DNA of 64,000 nt from Promicromonospora sukumoe (lineage in GTDB: Bacteria > Actinomycetota > Actinomycetes > Actinomycetales > Cellulomonadaceae), in the NCBI RefSeq assembly GCF_014137995.1, contig NZ_JACGWV010000001.1:62001-126000 (forward strand), in the 5' to 3' direction. Every line of letters begins with the position of its first letter. Positions within the stretch are counted from its first letter, which is position 1. The position numbers and the translations under genes were made by a program. This document shows, piece after piece, positions 15,243-25,556 of this stretch. Below the pieces are notes generated by a model, which made no database searches, was not told the origin of the DNA, and saw only the letters and a list, made by a program, of their open reading frames with translations.

Positions 15243-16601
15243 TCAGACCAGACCGGCGAGCCCGAGCGCGAGGCCGAGCACCGCGCACACACCCAGGGTG
15301 CGTAGCACCGACCAGCGGACGACGAAGAGCAGGACCGCGGCCAGCGCGGCGACGCCGAGCGCGACCAGGTCGAGGGAGGCGAGGTCGGGGGCCTCCAGGC
15401 TCAGGGGCCCGGCGGTCCGGGTCGAGGAGTCGGCGAACAGGGTGTGCGTGGTGAAATACAGCGCCAGGTTGGCGATGACGCCGACCACGGCGGCGGTGAT
15501 CGCCGTCAGCGCGGCGGACAGGGTGCGGTTGCCGCGCAGCCGTTCGACGTAGGGCGCGCCGAGGAAGATGAACAGGAACGAGGGCACGAAGGTGACCCAG
15601 GTGGTCAGCAGGGCGCCGAGCAGGGCGGCGGCCCAGGGGTCGAGGTCGCCGGGGTTGCGGTAGGCGCCGAGGAACGCGACGAACTGCACGACCATGATCA
15701 GCGGGCCGGGCGTGGTCTCGGCCAGCGCGAGGCCGCGCGTCATCTCGCCGGGTGTGACCCAGGCGTAGGTCTGCACGGCCTGCTGGGCGACGTAGGCCAG
15801 CACCGCGTACGCGCCGCCGAACGTCACCAGCGCGCTGCCGGAGAAGAACAGTCCCTGCTGGGTGAACACGCTGCCGGCACCGGTCAGCAGCGCGACCACC
15901 ACGACCGGCAGGGACCACGCGACCAGGCCGAGCGCCAGCACGCGCAGGGCGCGCCGGCCCGACGGGCGCTCGGCGTGCAGGGTGTCGTCGGGGATGAGCG
16001 GGGCGGGACCGTCGGCCGTGCTCCCGGCGGCCGGCGCGGCGATCCAGGACGGCGCGTACCGGTGCACGAGCCAGCCGACCACGCCGGCGCCGAGCACGAC
16101 CAGGGGGAACGGCACGCCGAACAGGGTGAGTGCCAGGAACGCCGCGACCGCGAGGGTGATCAGTGCGGGGCTGGTCAGCGCGCGTTTGCCGACCCGGAGG
16201 ACGGCCTGGACCACGATGGCCAGCACGGCCGGCGCCAGGCCGGCGAACAGCCCGGCCACGACCGTGGTGTCGCCGAACGCGACGTACACCGCGGACAGGA
16301 GGAGCAGCGCGAGCATGCCGGGCAGCACGAACAGCACCCCGGCGGCCAGGCCGCCGCGCCACCCGTTGAGCAGCCAGCCGGTGTAGACGGCGAGCTGCTG
16401 CGCCTCCGGCCCGGGCAGCAGCATGCAGTAGTTCAGGGCGTGCAGGAACCGGCCCTGTCCGATCCACCGCTTCTCGTCCACGAGGGTGCGCTGCATGACG
16501 GCGATCTGCCCGGCGGGGCCGCCGAACGTCTGCCAGGAGATGGCGAACCAGGCCCGCACCGCGGTGCGGAACGGGATCAGATCGCGCTGCGGGGTCGACA
16601 C
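15243..16601 (-). CDS. chrA: Chromate transporter ChrA (long, two-domain)
   Basis: 452 residues, normal for long-chain CHR proteins with two homologous halves. The first half has FAISWQTFGGPAGQIAVMQ, WIGQGRFLHALNYCMLLPGPEA and YTGWLLNGWRGG. The second has VFTQQGLFFSGSALVTFGGAYAVLAY, TPGEMTRGLALAETTPGPLI and FLGAYRNPGDLDPWAAALLG. About ten or more membrane helices are seen. It exports chromate. It is divergent from the Lrp-like gene, and their shared region holds CGTCA direct repeats like those upstream of kdp. Confidence 0.93.
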   Translation of the reverse strand: MSTPQRDLIPFRTAVRAWFAISWQTFGGPAGQIAVMQRTLVDEKRWIGQGRFLHALNYCMLLPGPEAQQLAVYTGWLLNGWRGGLAAGVLFVLPGMLALLLLSAVYVAFGDTTVVAGLFAGLAPAVLAIVVQAVLRVGKRALTSPALITLAVAAFLALTLFGVPFPLVVLGAGVVGWLVHRYAPSWIAAPAAGSTADGPAPLIPDDTLHAERPSGRRALRVLALGLVAWSLPVVVVALLTGAGSVFTQQGLFFSGSALVTFGGAYAVLAYVAQQAVQTYAWVTPGEMTRGLALAETTPGPLIMVVQFVAFLGAYRNPGDLDPWAAALLGALLTTWVTFVPSFLFIFLGAPYVERLRGNRTLSAALTAITAAVVGVIANLALYFTTHTLFADSSTRTAGPLSLEAPDLASLDLVALGVAALAAVLLFVVRWSVLRTLGVCAVLGLALGLAGLV

Positions 16602-16653
16602 GCCTCAGAGGTGACCACGGCGGCGCCGTCGGGCACAAGACCCGCGCGGCGGG

Positions 16654-16680
16654 CGTCAAGGTCCCGTCAGGATGCGTACC
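16654..16680 (+). promoter_or_regulatory. CGTCA direct repeats between chrA and the Lrp-like gene
   Basis: CGTCAAG at 16654 and CGTCAGG at 16665 are exactly 11 bp apart, with CGTACC following at 16675. This is the same half-site and spacing as upstream of kdp, so an OmpR-family operator is likely; the regulator is not proven. Confidence 0.4.
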
Positions 16681-16743
16681 CCCGGCGTAGGGATCGCGTT
16701 CAGGTCGCGGGTTCGTCCCTGGGCCGTTCGTAGCGTCGCGGGT

Positions 16744-17109
16744 ATGGCCCCGAAACCTGCCTCCCGCCGTCGCTCCGTCGCGGGCCCGTCGGACGGCGGC
16801 GGGCCGGTCGAGGTGCTGGCCCAGGTGGTGGTGCGCCCGGACGGCGACCTCGCCGCGTTCGAGGCGGCGCTCGCAGGCTCCCCGGCGGTGCTGTCGGCCT
16901 GGCAGTCCACCGGGGAGGCCGACTACGTGGCGCACCTCGCGTGCCGGAGCCTGCGCGACGTCGAGGCCGAGCTGCGCCGCGTGCGCGAGCACCCCGCCGT
17001 ACGCCGCGTGACGGCGCAGCTCCTGCTGCACCGGGTCACGGCGGCGGGCCCGGCCGGTCCGGCGAGCCCGGCCCGCCCGACCGGCCCGACCGGCTCAGAG
17101 CAGGCGTAG
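16744..17109 (+). CDS. Stand-alone Lrp/AsnC-type ligand-binding (RAM) protein
   Basis: 121 residues from ATG 16744; a possible -10 (TAGCGT, 16731-16736) sits so close that the mRNA may be nearly leaderless. After a basic N-terminus, residues ~20-105 fit the beta-alpha-beta sensory domain of Lrp/AsnC proteins (VEVLAQVVVRPDGDLAAFEAAL; VLSAWQSTGEADYVAHLACRSL). No HTH is present. Such single-domain proteins are thought to bind amino acids or to pair with full Lrp proteins. The 3' end overlaps the convergent DapA-family gene by 15 nt. That neighbour may concern the same metabolite; this is inference. Confidence 0.65.
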   Translation: MAPKPASRRRSVAGPSDGGGPVEVLAQVVVRPDGDLAAFEAALAGSPAVLSAWQSTGEADYVAHLACRSLRDVEAELRRVREHPAVRRVTAQLLLHRVTAAGPAGPASPARPTGPTGSEQA

Positions 17110-18048
17110 CGCGCCACCGCGCGCGTCGGGGTGGTCCAGCCGCACGAGGCCGCGGTGGAAGTCCGGGAACCCGTCGTACACCTCCAGGTCGCGCCGGACC
17201 GCCGCGGTCTCCTCGGGGACGGGGCCCACCAGCGGCAGCCGGACCCGGGCGGACGGCAGCAGCCCGAGGCCGCGCAGCACCACCTTGGTTGCCACGGCGG
17301 GCGGCACGTGGTGGTGCAGCGCATGGTCGAGGGGCGCGAGCCGCTCGGCGAAGCCGTCCGCCACGTCCAGGTCGCCGCCCACCAGCGCGTCCACGTAGGC
17401 CCGCCAGAGCGCGGGCTCCACGTTCGCGCCGACGCCGACCACGCCCTGCCCGCCCGCGGTCAGCACCATGGCGGCGGCGTCCGACCCGGCGTAGTACGCC
17501 AGGTCGGTCAGCCCGATGATCTCCGCGGCCCGGTGCGGGTTCTCCGTGGCGTCCTTGACCGCCCAGACGTTCGGGTGCTCGGCCGCGCGGAGCAGGGTCG
17601 CCAGGTCGAGGCCGACGCCGAACCGGCGCGGGTTGTCGTACAGCATCACGGGCGCGTCCGCGGCGTCGGCGAGAGCCCGCACGTGCGCGAGGAGCCCGGC
17701 CTGCGAGGGGCGGCTGGCCGCGGGTGCCGCGACGAGCACGCCGTCGGCCCCGGCCCGGGAGGCGTCGTGGGCGAGGGTGATGCCGGTGGTCGTGTCGTGC
17801 TCGCCCACCCCGGCGACGACGGCGGCGCGGCCGGCCGCGGCGTCGACGGCCGTGCGCACGAGCGCCGTCCGCTCCGGGGGTGCGAGCGCGCCGGACTCGC
17901 CCGTCGTCCCGCCGACGACGATCCCGTCCACCCCCTCTCCCACGAGGCGGTCGACGTGCGCGGCGAGCGCGTCGAGGTCGAGGTGACCGTCGGAGGTGAA
18001 GGGCGTGACAGTCGCGGCGTAGAGCCGCGTGAAGCGTGGATCAGGCAC
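17095..18048 (-). CDS. DapA/NAL-family aldolase or lyase
   Basis: 317 residues, TIM-barrel of the dihydrodipicolinate synthase / N-acetylneuraminate lyase family. Visible motifs: YAATVTPFTSDGHLD, GGTTGESGAL (pyruvate-binding loop), MLYDNPRRFGV (the Tyr region) and the Schiff-base Lys in VWAVKDATENP (about residue 170). The Tyr-loop reads YDNPRR rather than YNVPGRT, so it is probably not the lysine-pathway DapA; other 2-keto acid aldolases are equally possible. It overlaps the convergent Lrp-like gene at the 3' end. Confidence 0.8.
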   Translation of the reverse strand: MPDPRFTRLYAATVTPFTSDGHLDLDALAAHVDRLVGEGVDGIVVGGTTGESGALAPPERTALVRTAVDAAAGRAAVVAGVGEHDTTTGITLAHDASRAGADGVLVAAPAASRPSQAGLLAHVRALADAADAPVMLYDNPRRFGVGLDLATLLRAAEHPNVWAVKDATENPHRAAEIIGLTDLAYYAGSDAAAMVLTAGGQGVVGVGANVEPALWRAYVDALVGGDLDVADGFAERLAPLDHALHHHVPPAVATKVVLRGLGLLPSARVRLPLVGPVPEETAAVRRDLEVYDGFPDFHRGLVRLDHPDARGGALRLL

Positions 18049-18082
18049 GCGTTCACGCTATGTCGGCGCTCGGGGGCCGGTC

Positions 18083-18132
18083 CGTACGGGCCGCGTCAGG
18101 ATGTGGCTCGGGTCCGTACGGGATGCGTCAAG
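18083..18132 (+). promoter_or_regulatory. Two tandem 11-bp-spaced CGTNNGG repeats
   Basis: CGTACGGG (18083) is followed 11 bp later by CGTCAGG (18094). CGTACGGG (18115) is followed 11 bp later by CGTCAAG (18126). The pair lies between the divergent DapA-family gene and the ORF at 18174. Half-site and spacing match the sites upstream of kdp and chrA. Confidence 0.4.
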
Positions 18133-18173
18133 ACCCCTCGCCCGGCCGGGCGCGCGGGCCGTACGACGGGGTC

Positions 18174-18656
18174 ATGACCCTCACCGCGATCCTGCCCACG
18201 CTCCGCGCGAGCATCCCCGACCCGCTCGCCGCCGCCTCCTGGCCGGCGCGCACGCGGGCCTCCGTCACCGACGTCGTGGTGGACGGCGTGTCCCTGCACG
18301 GCCTCGCGCTGCTGTGCGGCACGCCGTGCGTGCACACGGCCGACGGCGCGGAGCCGTTCGCCGTGCTGGTCACCACCGTGACCGGCACGACGACGACGCA
18401 CGACGGCCGGCGCCTGCTGGTCCTCGACGCGGGCCCCACCGAGGGCTCCGGCGCGGGCCTCGTCGGCCCGGGGTCCGCGACGTGGGCCGAGCTGCGGCTG
18501 CTGGGCCGGGCGTCGGTCGCGCGGCTGGTGCCGACCGTCGTCTGCGACCCCGACAAGGTGCCGCTCGCGGAGGTGCCGATGCCCGCCGACGTCGCGACGG
18601 GCGACCTGCTCGGGGTGCCGTGCCCGGGCGGCGTCGGGCGTGGTCCGGGCCGGTGA
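18174..18656 (+). CDS. Hypothetical protein
   Basis: 160 residues from ATG 18174; coding G/C bias is good but I do not recognise the family. It starts MTLTAILPTLRASIPDPLAAASWPARTRASVTDVV in spirit (a soluble N-terminus) and continues with beta-rich segments (SLHGLALLCGTPCVHTADG; FAVLVTTVTGTTTTHDGRR). It ends in a Gly-rich tail. No membrane helix, signal peptide or catalytic motif was found. It is divergent from the DapA-family gene, with repeated CGT-type direct repeats in front. Confidence 0.55.
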   Translation: MTLTAILPTLRASIPDPLAAASWPARTRASVTDVVVDGVSLHGLALLCGTPCVHTADGAEPFAVLVTTVTGTTTTHDGRRLLVLDAGPTEGSGAGLVGPGSATWAELRLLGRASVARLVPTVVCDPDKVPLAEVPMPADVATGDLLGVPCPGGVGRGPGR

Positions 18657-18660
18657 CGCC

Positions 18661-19077
18661 TCAGTCCAGGGAGGCGGCCAGCGTCGTGAGCGCCCGCTCG
18701 AAGGCGGCGCGCTCGCCGGCCGGGAGGCCGCTCAGCAGGTCGTCCTCCATCGCGCCGATGCCCGCCTGGCAGCGGTCCAGGACGCGCCGTCCCTCGGCCG
18801 TGAGCGAGACGACCCGGTTGCGGCGGTCGACGGGGTCCGGGGCGCGGCTGACCAGCCCGAGCTCCGCGAGCCGGTCCAGGTTGCCGATGAGCCGCGTCTT
18901 GTCGCGGCCCGTCTGGGCGGCGAGCTGTGCCTGGGTGGGCGCGTCCTGCCGGGCCAGGGCGGTGAGCACCGCGTAGTCCCACATCCGCAGGCCGGCGGCC
19001 GCGAGGACCGGCTCCTCGCGAGCGATCACCACCCGCATCAGCCGGTTGAGCAGGTATCCAAGCTCGGGGCGCTCCAC
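18661..19077 (-). CDS. MarR-family transcriptional regulator
   Basis: 138 residues, winged helix: LAAAGLRMWDYAVLTALARQ, PTQAQLAAQTGRDKTRLIGN (recognition helix) and the wing DPVDRRNRVVSLTAEGR. A dimerisation C-terminus follows. The start lies only 51 bp from the divergent TIGR03086-type gene, and the short gap contains ACCATGGT (19108-19115). Control of that neighbour and of itself is likely. The ligand is unknown. Confidence 0.88.
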   Translation of the reverse strand: MERPELGYLLNRLMRVVIAREEPVLAAAGLRMWDYAVLTALARQDAPTQAQLAAQTGRDKTRLIGNLDRLAELGLVSRAPDPVDRRNRVVSLTAEGRRVLDRCQAGIGAMEDDLLSGLPAGERAAFERALTTLAASLD

Positions 19078-19128
19078 CCGGCGATCCTAACCAGGTTGCG
19101 ATGATCTACCATGGTGTACGGTCTACGC

Positions 19129-19713
19129 ATGCTTACCTACGCGGAGATGCTCGCCCTGCACGACGCCGCCCTCACCGACGCCGGCCGCCTGGTCGAGCGG
19201 GCCGCCGACGGCGACCTGCATCGCGCGACGCCCTGCGACGACTGGGACCTGACGGCCCTGCTGTCGCACATGATCGGCCAGAACAACGGCTTCGCGTCCG
19301 CCGTCGGCGACGGCCCCGCGGACGTGACGGCCTACGCCGAACCGGAGGTGACGGCGGAGAACGTCGTCGGCGAGTGGGACGCGTCCGCCGCCGCCCTGCG
19401 CAAGGCGTTCGCGCAGGCCGACGAGGAGGCGACCGTGCACCTCGCCGAGTTCGACTCGCAGGTCTCGCCGGCGCTCGCGCTCGGCATGCAGCTCCTCGAC
19501 ACCGTGGTGCACGCCTGGGACGTCGCCGCGTCGCTCGGCACCACGTACCGCCCCGCCGAGGCGAGCGTCGGGTTCGTGCTCGACAGCGCCCGGCAGATCG
19601 CCGCCCGCCCCGGTGGGACGCCCGGGGTCTTCGCCGCGCCGCTCGGCGAGACCGGCGGGGACCCGTGGTCCGACGCCCTGCGCCTCCTGGGCCGCACGGT
19701 CCCGCCCGCCTGA
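19129..19713 (+). CDS. TIGR03086-type metal-binding protein (DinB / mycothiol-dependent isomerase-like fold)
   Basis: 194 residues from ATG 19129; an in-frame ATG at 19111 is an alternative. N-terminal helix pattern MLALHDAALTDAGRLV, then ATPCDDWDLTALLSHMIGQN and TVVHAWDVAASLG carry His residues expected to bind a divalent metal. Members are related to DinB and mycothiol-dependent enzymes, and most are uncharacterised. The MarR gene facing away suggests substrate-induced expression. Confidence 0.75.
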   Translation: MLTYAEMLALHDAALTDAGRLVERAADGDLHRATPCDDWDLTALLSHMIGQNNGFASAVGDGPADVTAYAEPEVTAENVVGEWDASAAALRKAFAQADEEATVHLAEFDSQVSPALALGMQLLDTVVHAWDVAASLGTTYRPAEASVGFVLDSARQIAARPGGTPGVFAAPLGETGGDPWSDALRLLGRTVPPA

Positions 19714-19724
19714 CCACCTGACCG

Positions 19725-21278
<1,554 letters not shown>

Positions 21279-21502
21279 GCGAAGACATCATCACGGCGTT
21301 CTGGGAGGCTCCTCGGCCCCTCCTGCACTGCGCCTATGACACCCGGGGCCTGTGCCCGACGGCGCCGTCGGCCGCCCGTACCGTGACCACGATGGCACCC
21401 CCGGCAGCGCGGGGATCTAGGCTGGGCCGTGGCTCGGTTCCCGGGCCGCCGGACACGTCGTCCGGACACGAGTTCCAGACCTACGAATCGGAGCATCCAG
21501 CG

Positions 21503-23221
21503 ATGGCTCGCCACCTTGTCACCAGTGCGCTTCCGTACATCAACGGCATCAAGCACCTGGGGAACATGGTCGGGTCGATGCTCCCGGCCGACGTCTACTC
21601 GCGGTACCTGCGCCAGCGCGGCCACGACGTGCTCTACATCTGCGCCACCGACGAGCACGGCACGCCGGCCGAGCTGGCCGCGGCCGAGGCGGGGCTGCCC
21701 GTCGCCGAGTTCTGCGCCGGGGCGCACGAGACGCAGAAGAAGATCTACGACGGCTTCGGGCTGTCGTTCGACCACTTCGGGCGCAGCTCCTCGGAGCAGA
21801 ACGCCGAGACCACGCAGCACTTCGCGCGTCGCCTGCACGAGAACGGCTTCATCGAGGAGCGCGCCATCCGGCAGGTGTACTCGCCGGTCGACGGCCGGTT
21901 CCTGCCCGACCGCTACGTCGAGGGCACGTGCCCGCACTGCGGCTACGACCGGGCGCGCGGCGACCAGTGCGAGAACTGCACGCGCGTGCTGGACCCCACC
22001 GACCTGATCGACCCCCGCTCGGCGATCAGCGGCTCGACCGACCTCGAGGTGCGCGAGACCAAGCACCTGTTCCTGCTCCAGTCGAAGCTCCAGGACGAGG
22101 TCGAGGCCTGGATCGACGGCAACAGCAAGGACTGGCCGCTGCTGTCGACGTCGATCGCGCGCAAGTGGCTCTCCGAGGGCCTGCACGACCGCGCGATCAC
22201 GCGCGACCTGGAGTGGGGCGTGCCGGTCCCGGCCGACACGTGGCCGGAGCTCGCCGCCGAGGGCAAGGTCTTCTACGTCTGGTTCGACGCCCCGATCGAG
22301 TACATCGGCTCCACCCAGGAGTGGGCGGACGCCGCCGCGCAGGGCGAGACGCGCGACTGGAAGTCCTGGTGGTACGAGGCCGACGACGTGCGCTACACGC
22401 AGTTCATGGCCAAGGACAACGTCCCGTTCCACACGGTGATGTTCCCGGCCACGCAGCTCGGCGTCCGCGAGCCGTGGACCATGGTCGACTACGTCAAGGG
22501 CTTCAGCTGGCTCACCTACTACGGCGGCAAGTTCTCGACGTCGCAGAAGCGGGGCGTCTTCACCGACGCCGCGCTGGAGATCCTGCCGGCCGACTACTGG
22601 CGCTGGTACCTGATCGCGAACGCCCCGGAGTCCGACGACTCGTCGTTCACCTGGGAGCACTTCGCCGGCACGGTCAACAAGGACCTGGCCGACACCCTCG
22701 GCAACTTCGTCAACCGGGTGCTGACGTTCTCCGCCAAGCGGTTCGGCGAGACGGTGCCCGAGGGCGGTGAGCCGGGCGAGGCCGAGCAGAAGCTGGGTGC
22801 CGAGGTGTCACGGCTGCTCGCCGAGTACGAGGAGCACCTGGAGGCGCTCCAGTACCGCAAGGCCGCGAACAGCCTGCGCGCGCTGTGGTCGGCGGGCAAC
22901 GCGTACCTCGTCGAGAAGGAGCCGTGGAAGCAGGTCAAGGTGGACCCGGAGGCTGCGGCGGTCTCGCTGCGCACCGCGATGAACCTGATCCGCCTCTACG
23001 CGGTCGTCTCCGAGCCGTTCATCCCGCAGACGGCGGCGACCCTGCGCGGCGTGTTCGCGCTCGACGGCGACACCGCGACCTGGGTCGACGCCGAGGCGGC
23101 GACGTCGCTCGACGCCGTGCCCGCCGGGACCGCGTTCACGGTGCCGCCGGTGCTGTTCGCCAAGATCAGCGACGACGACCTGGACGCCTACCGCGAGCGC
23201 TTCGGCGGCGGCGAGGCCTGA
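21503..23221 (+). CDS. metG: Methionyl-tRNA synthetase
   Basis: 572 residues from ATG 21503. Class I motifs: HIGH-like [11 protein letters not shown] (about residues 11-21) and the KMSKS counterpart KFSTSQKRG (about 342). A zinc-type insert CPHC...CENC is present (about 148-163). The anticodon-binding helices follow ([14 protein letters not shown]). It charges tRNA-Met for initiation and elongation. Longer in-frame upstream starts are less likely, as family members begin at this motif. A 46-nt palindrome follows the stop. Confidence 0.96.
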   Translation: MARHLVTSALPYINGIKHLGNMVGSMLPADVYSRYLRQRGHDVLYICATDEHGTPAELAAAEAGLPVAEFCAGAHETQKKIYDGFGLSFDHFGRSSSEQNAETTQHFARRLHENGFIEERAIRQVYSPVDGRFLPDRYVEGTCPHCGYDRARGDQCENCTRVLDPTDLIDPRSAISGSTDLEVRETKHLFLLQSKLQDEVEAWIDGNSKDWPLLSTSIARKWLSEGLHDRAITRDLEWGVPVPADTWPELAAEGKVFYVWFDAPIEYIGSTQEWADAAAQGETRDWKSWWYEADDVRYTQFMAKDNVPFHTVMFPATQLGVREPWTMVDYVKGFSWLTYYGGKFSTSQKRGVFTDAALEILPADYWRWYLIANAPESDDSSFTWEHFAGTVNKDLADTLGNFVNRVLTFSAKRFGETVPEGGEPGEAEQKLGAEVSRLLAEYEEHLEALQYRKAANSLRALWSAGNAYLVEKEPWKQVKVDPEAAAVSLRTAMNLIRLYAVVSEPFIPQTAATLRGVFALDGDTATWVDAEAATSLDAVPAGTAFTVPPVLFAKISDDDLDAYRERFGGGEA

Positions 23222-23257
23222 GCCCGGCAGGTTGAGGGGGCCGCCGGCCGGCCTCGA

Positions 23258-23303
23258 CGTGTCAGACGTACAGGTCCCCCGGGTGACCTGTACGTCTGAC
23301 ACG
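23258..23303. repeat. 46-nt palindrome family, copy A (metG / sufE)
   Basis: Perfect 19-bp arms 23258-23276 and 23285-23303 (CGTGTCAGAC-GTA-CAGGTC and its complement) enclose CCCCGGGT. It lies between the convergent metG and sufE stops. It is one of five related copies (others at 23868, 24346, 47879 and 52698). It probably acts as a two-way terminator. Confidence 0.8.
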
Positions 23304-23380
23304 AGTTCCGCGGCGGTGGGCGCGTACCGACTGCCGGCGTGACGGCTGCCGACGTGACTGCGGCCGGCGGCCGCGCGGGC

Positions 23381-23836
23381 TCAGACCTGGGCGGCGGCGA
23401 GCTGCTCGCGGACCTGGCGCTTGGCGCGGGTCAGCATGCCCGCCATGCCGTTCAGCCGCAGCAGGCTCACGACCTTGGTCAGGCCGAGCTGCAGCGGGTA
23501 GTCCTCGGGCACGTCCAGCACCTGCTGCGCCGTCAGCCCGGTCAGCCCCTGCGCCAGGATCGACGCGAACCCGCGCGTGGTGGGCGCCTCCTCCGGTGCG
23601 CTGGCGTGGAAGGTGACCACCCCGGCGTCGTCCACCTCGGCGAACGCGTAGACGGGGGACTGGCACTCCTGCACCCGCTCCAGCCGCTCGGGCGCGTCCG
23701 CGTACCGCTCCGGAAGGGGCGGCAGCTCGCGCGAGACCTCCAGCAGGAGCTGGAGCCGGTCGCGTTCGGGCGTCTCCAGGAAGGCGTCCCGCAGCTCGGC
23801 GAGAGCCTCGGGCAGTTCGACGTCGTTGGTGCTCAT
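23381..23836 (-). CDS. sufE: SufE-family sulfur acceptor
   Basis: 151 residues, single SufE domain. The sulfur-accepting cysteine sits in RVQECQSPVYAF (about residue 58), followed by TRGFASILAQGLTGL and LTKVVSLLRLNGMAGMLTRAKR. SufE takes persulfide sulfur and hands it to SufS/SufBCD. The sulfurtransferase sseA lies just upstream on the same strand, separated by an oppositely oriented DUF3175 gene; sseA-sufE neighbourhood is common in actinobacteria. Confidence 0.92.
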   Translation of the reverse strand: MSTNDVELPEALAELRDAFLETPERDRLQLLLEVSRELPPLPERYADAPERLERVQECQSPVYAFAEVDDAGVVTFHASAPEEAPTTRGFASILAQGLTGLTAQQVLDVPEDYPLQLGLTKVVSLLRLNGMAGMLTRAKRQVREQLAAAQV

Positions 23837-23867
23837 CCGTTCATCCTTTCACCGTCGCGCCCGCACA

Positions 23868-23913
23868 CGTGTCAGACCCACAGGTCCCTCGGGTGACCTG
23901 TACGTCTGACACG
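23868..23913. repeat. 46-nt palindrome family, copy B (sufE / DUF3175)
   Basis: Same layout as copy A with two mismatches in the central triplet (CCA against TAC). It lies in the divergent gap between sufE and the DUF3175 gene, so terminator function alone does not explain it. An extra GTCTGACATGTG half lies just to the right (about 23922). Confidence 0.7.
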
Positions 23914-23990
23914 GGCGCGGGCGTCTGACATGTGGGCGGGCCGTTGGCACGGCCCGGGCGGGTGGCCGGGCCGCGTCGTAGCGTGGCCGT

Positions 23991-24302
23991 ATGGCCGGGA
24001 ACAAGGGGTCCAACAAGGCGCCCGACGACGGCCCCGACCGCTGGTCACAGGGCGTCACCGAGGGCAGCGACGCCCTGGACCTGGAGGACGGCGTGTTCAC
24101 CTGGGACGACCCCGCGCGGATCGCCCGGTCCCTCAAGAGGTCGGCCGAGGCGAGCGACCGGCGCAAGAGCTCCCCGTACCGGTCGGCGATGTCGATGCTC
24201 ACGTTCTACGTCAACCGCGCGGGCAAGGACCTCGACGCCGACCAGCGCGACGTGCTGGAACGCGCGAAGGACGAGCTCCGCAAGGCCTTCGGCCGCGCCT
24301 GA
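23991..24302 (+). CDS. DUF3175-family small protein
   Basis: 103 residues from ATG 23991. The core motifs RWSQGVTEGSDALDLEDGVF, DDPARIARSLKRSAE, SPYRSAMSMLTFYVNRAG and VLERAKDELRKAF match what I recall as DUF3175. It is soluble and basic in the middle, with no catalytic signature. It sits on the plus strand between the sufE and sseA genes and is bracketed by palindrome copies B and C. Function unknown. Confidence 0.75.
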   Translation: MAGNKGSNKAPDDGPDRWSQGVTEGSDALDLEDGVFTWDDPARIARSLKRSAEASDRRKSSPYRSAMSMLTFYVNRAGKDLDADQRDVLERAKDELRKAFGRA

Positions 24303-24307
24303 CCTGC

Positions 24308-24391
24308 CGTGTCAGACCCTCCCGCCCTTGTCAGACCCTCCCGCACGTGTCAGACCCACAGGTCACCCGGGGGACCTGTAGGTCTGACACG
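24308..24391. repeat. 46-nt palindrome family, copy C with extra half-units
   Basis: The full copy spans 24346-24391 (two central mismatches). It is preceded by two further TGTCAGACCCTCCCGC units (24309-24345) in the same orientation and followed by another GTCTGACAGG half (about 24401). It lies between the convergent DUF3175 and sseA stops. Confidence 0.75.
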
Positions 24392-24432
24392 TGCGCCGAC
24401 GTCTGACAGGTGCGGGCGCCGCCGCCGGAGCG

Positions 24433-25326
24433 TCAGACCGTGCCCGGCTCCGAGCCCGTGGCGACCGGGACGCGCACGGCGTTGCCCCACTCGGTCCACG
24501 AACCGTCGTAGTTGCGCACGTTGGTGTACCCGAGCAGGAAGGTCAGCGCGAACCAGGTGTGGCTGGACCGCTCGCCGATGCGGCAGTAGGTGACCACGGC
24601 GTCGTCGGGGTCGAGGCCCAGGCCGGACGTGTAGATCGCGTCGAGCTCGGCGCGCGCCTTGTAGGTGCCGTCCTCGGCCACGGCCGTGGCCCACGGGACG
24701 TTGCGCGCCGTCGGGATGTGGCCGCCGCGCAGCACGCCCTCCTCGGGGTAGTCCGGGATGGCGATGCGCTCGCCGGTGTACTCCTGCGGCGAGCGGATGT
24801 CGACGAGCGGGCCGTTACCCAGGTGCGCCAGGACGTCCTCGCGGAAGGCGCGGACCGTCGTGTCGTCGCGCTCGACCACCGGGTACTCGACCGGTGCGGG
24901 GGCGGGCACGTCGGTGGTGAGCTCGCGGCCCTCGGCGGTCCAGAGCCCGCGGCCGCCGTCGAGCAGGCGCACGTCCTGGTGCCCGAACAGCGTGAACACC
25001 CAGGCGGTGTACGCGGCCCACCAGTTGTTCTTGTCGCCGTACAGCACGACCGTCGTGTCGCGGCCGATGCCCTTGCTGCCCAGGAGGGCGGCGAACGCCG
25101 CGCCGTCGAGGTAGTCGCGGATCTCCGGGTGCTGCAGCTCGGTGTGCCAGTCCACCTTCACGGCGCCCGGGATGTGCCCGGTCTCGTAGAGCAGCACGTC
25201 CTCGTCGGACTCGGCGACGACGATGCCCGGGTCCTTGAGGTGCTCGGCCAGCCACGCGGTGCTCACGAGCCGTTCGGGGTGGGCGTACTGCGCGATCTTG
25301 TCCGACGGGTCGATGGGAGCGGGCAT
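24433..25326 (-). CDS. sseA: Thiosulfate/3-mercaptopyruvate sulfurtransferase
   Basis: 297 residues from the start at 25326, which has a GAGGAGG ribosome site; a longer in-frame start lacks one. Two rhodanese domains: the first (about 20-135) with [18 protein letters not shown], and the second (about 160-290) with [12 protein letters not shown] and the active-site loop [13 protein letters not shown] (Cys about 245). The CRxGERS loop places it with SseA-like enzymes that move sulfane sulfur to thiols or cyanide. SufE nearby is a plausible acceptor. Confidence 0.92.
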   Translation of the reverse strand: MPAPIDPSDKIAQYAHPERLVSTAWLAEHLKDPGIVVAESDEDVLLYETGHIPGAVKVDWHTELQHPEIRDYLDGAAFAALLGSKGIGRDTTVVLYGDKNNWWAAYTAWVFTLFGHQDVRLLDGGRGLWTAEGRELTTDVPAPAPVEYPVVERDDTTVRAFREDVLAHLGNGPLVDIRSPQEYTGERIAIPDYPEEGVLRGGHIPTARNVPWATAVAEDGTYKARAELDAIYTSGLGLDPDDAVVTYCRIGERSSHTWFALTFLLGYTNVRNYDGSWTEWGNAVRVPVATGSEPGTV

Positions 25327-25556
25327 GGTTCCTCCTCGATGGACGTGCACTGTCGAGTCTAGGAACACACGGCGGGGGCTGGATGATCCCGCGCGCCCCC
25401 GTAGCGGTTCATGGGTGAATTATGAGCCGCCACGCCAACGAGCCTTGACCGGGACGATCAACCTTTGCGAGTCTCCTCGCCGGACCGAGCAAGGGATGTT
25501 TCCCGTCGGTTGTCGCGCAAGATATTGAGACGGCGGTACGCACCGCTCACGAGGGG

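Noticed and set aside
24308..24410. CRISPR-like repeats
   Set aside because: The units are palindrome fragments without regular unique spacers, and there are no cas genes.
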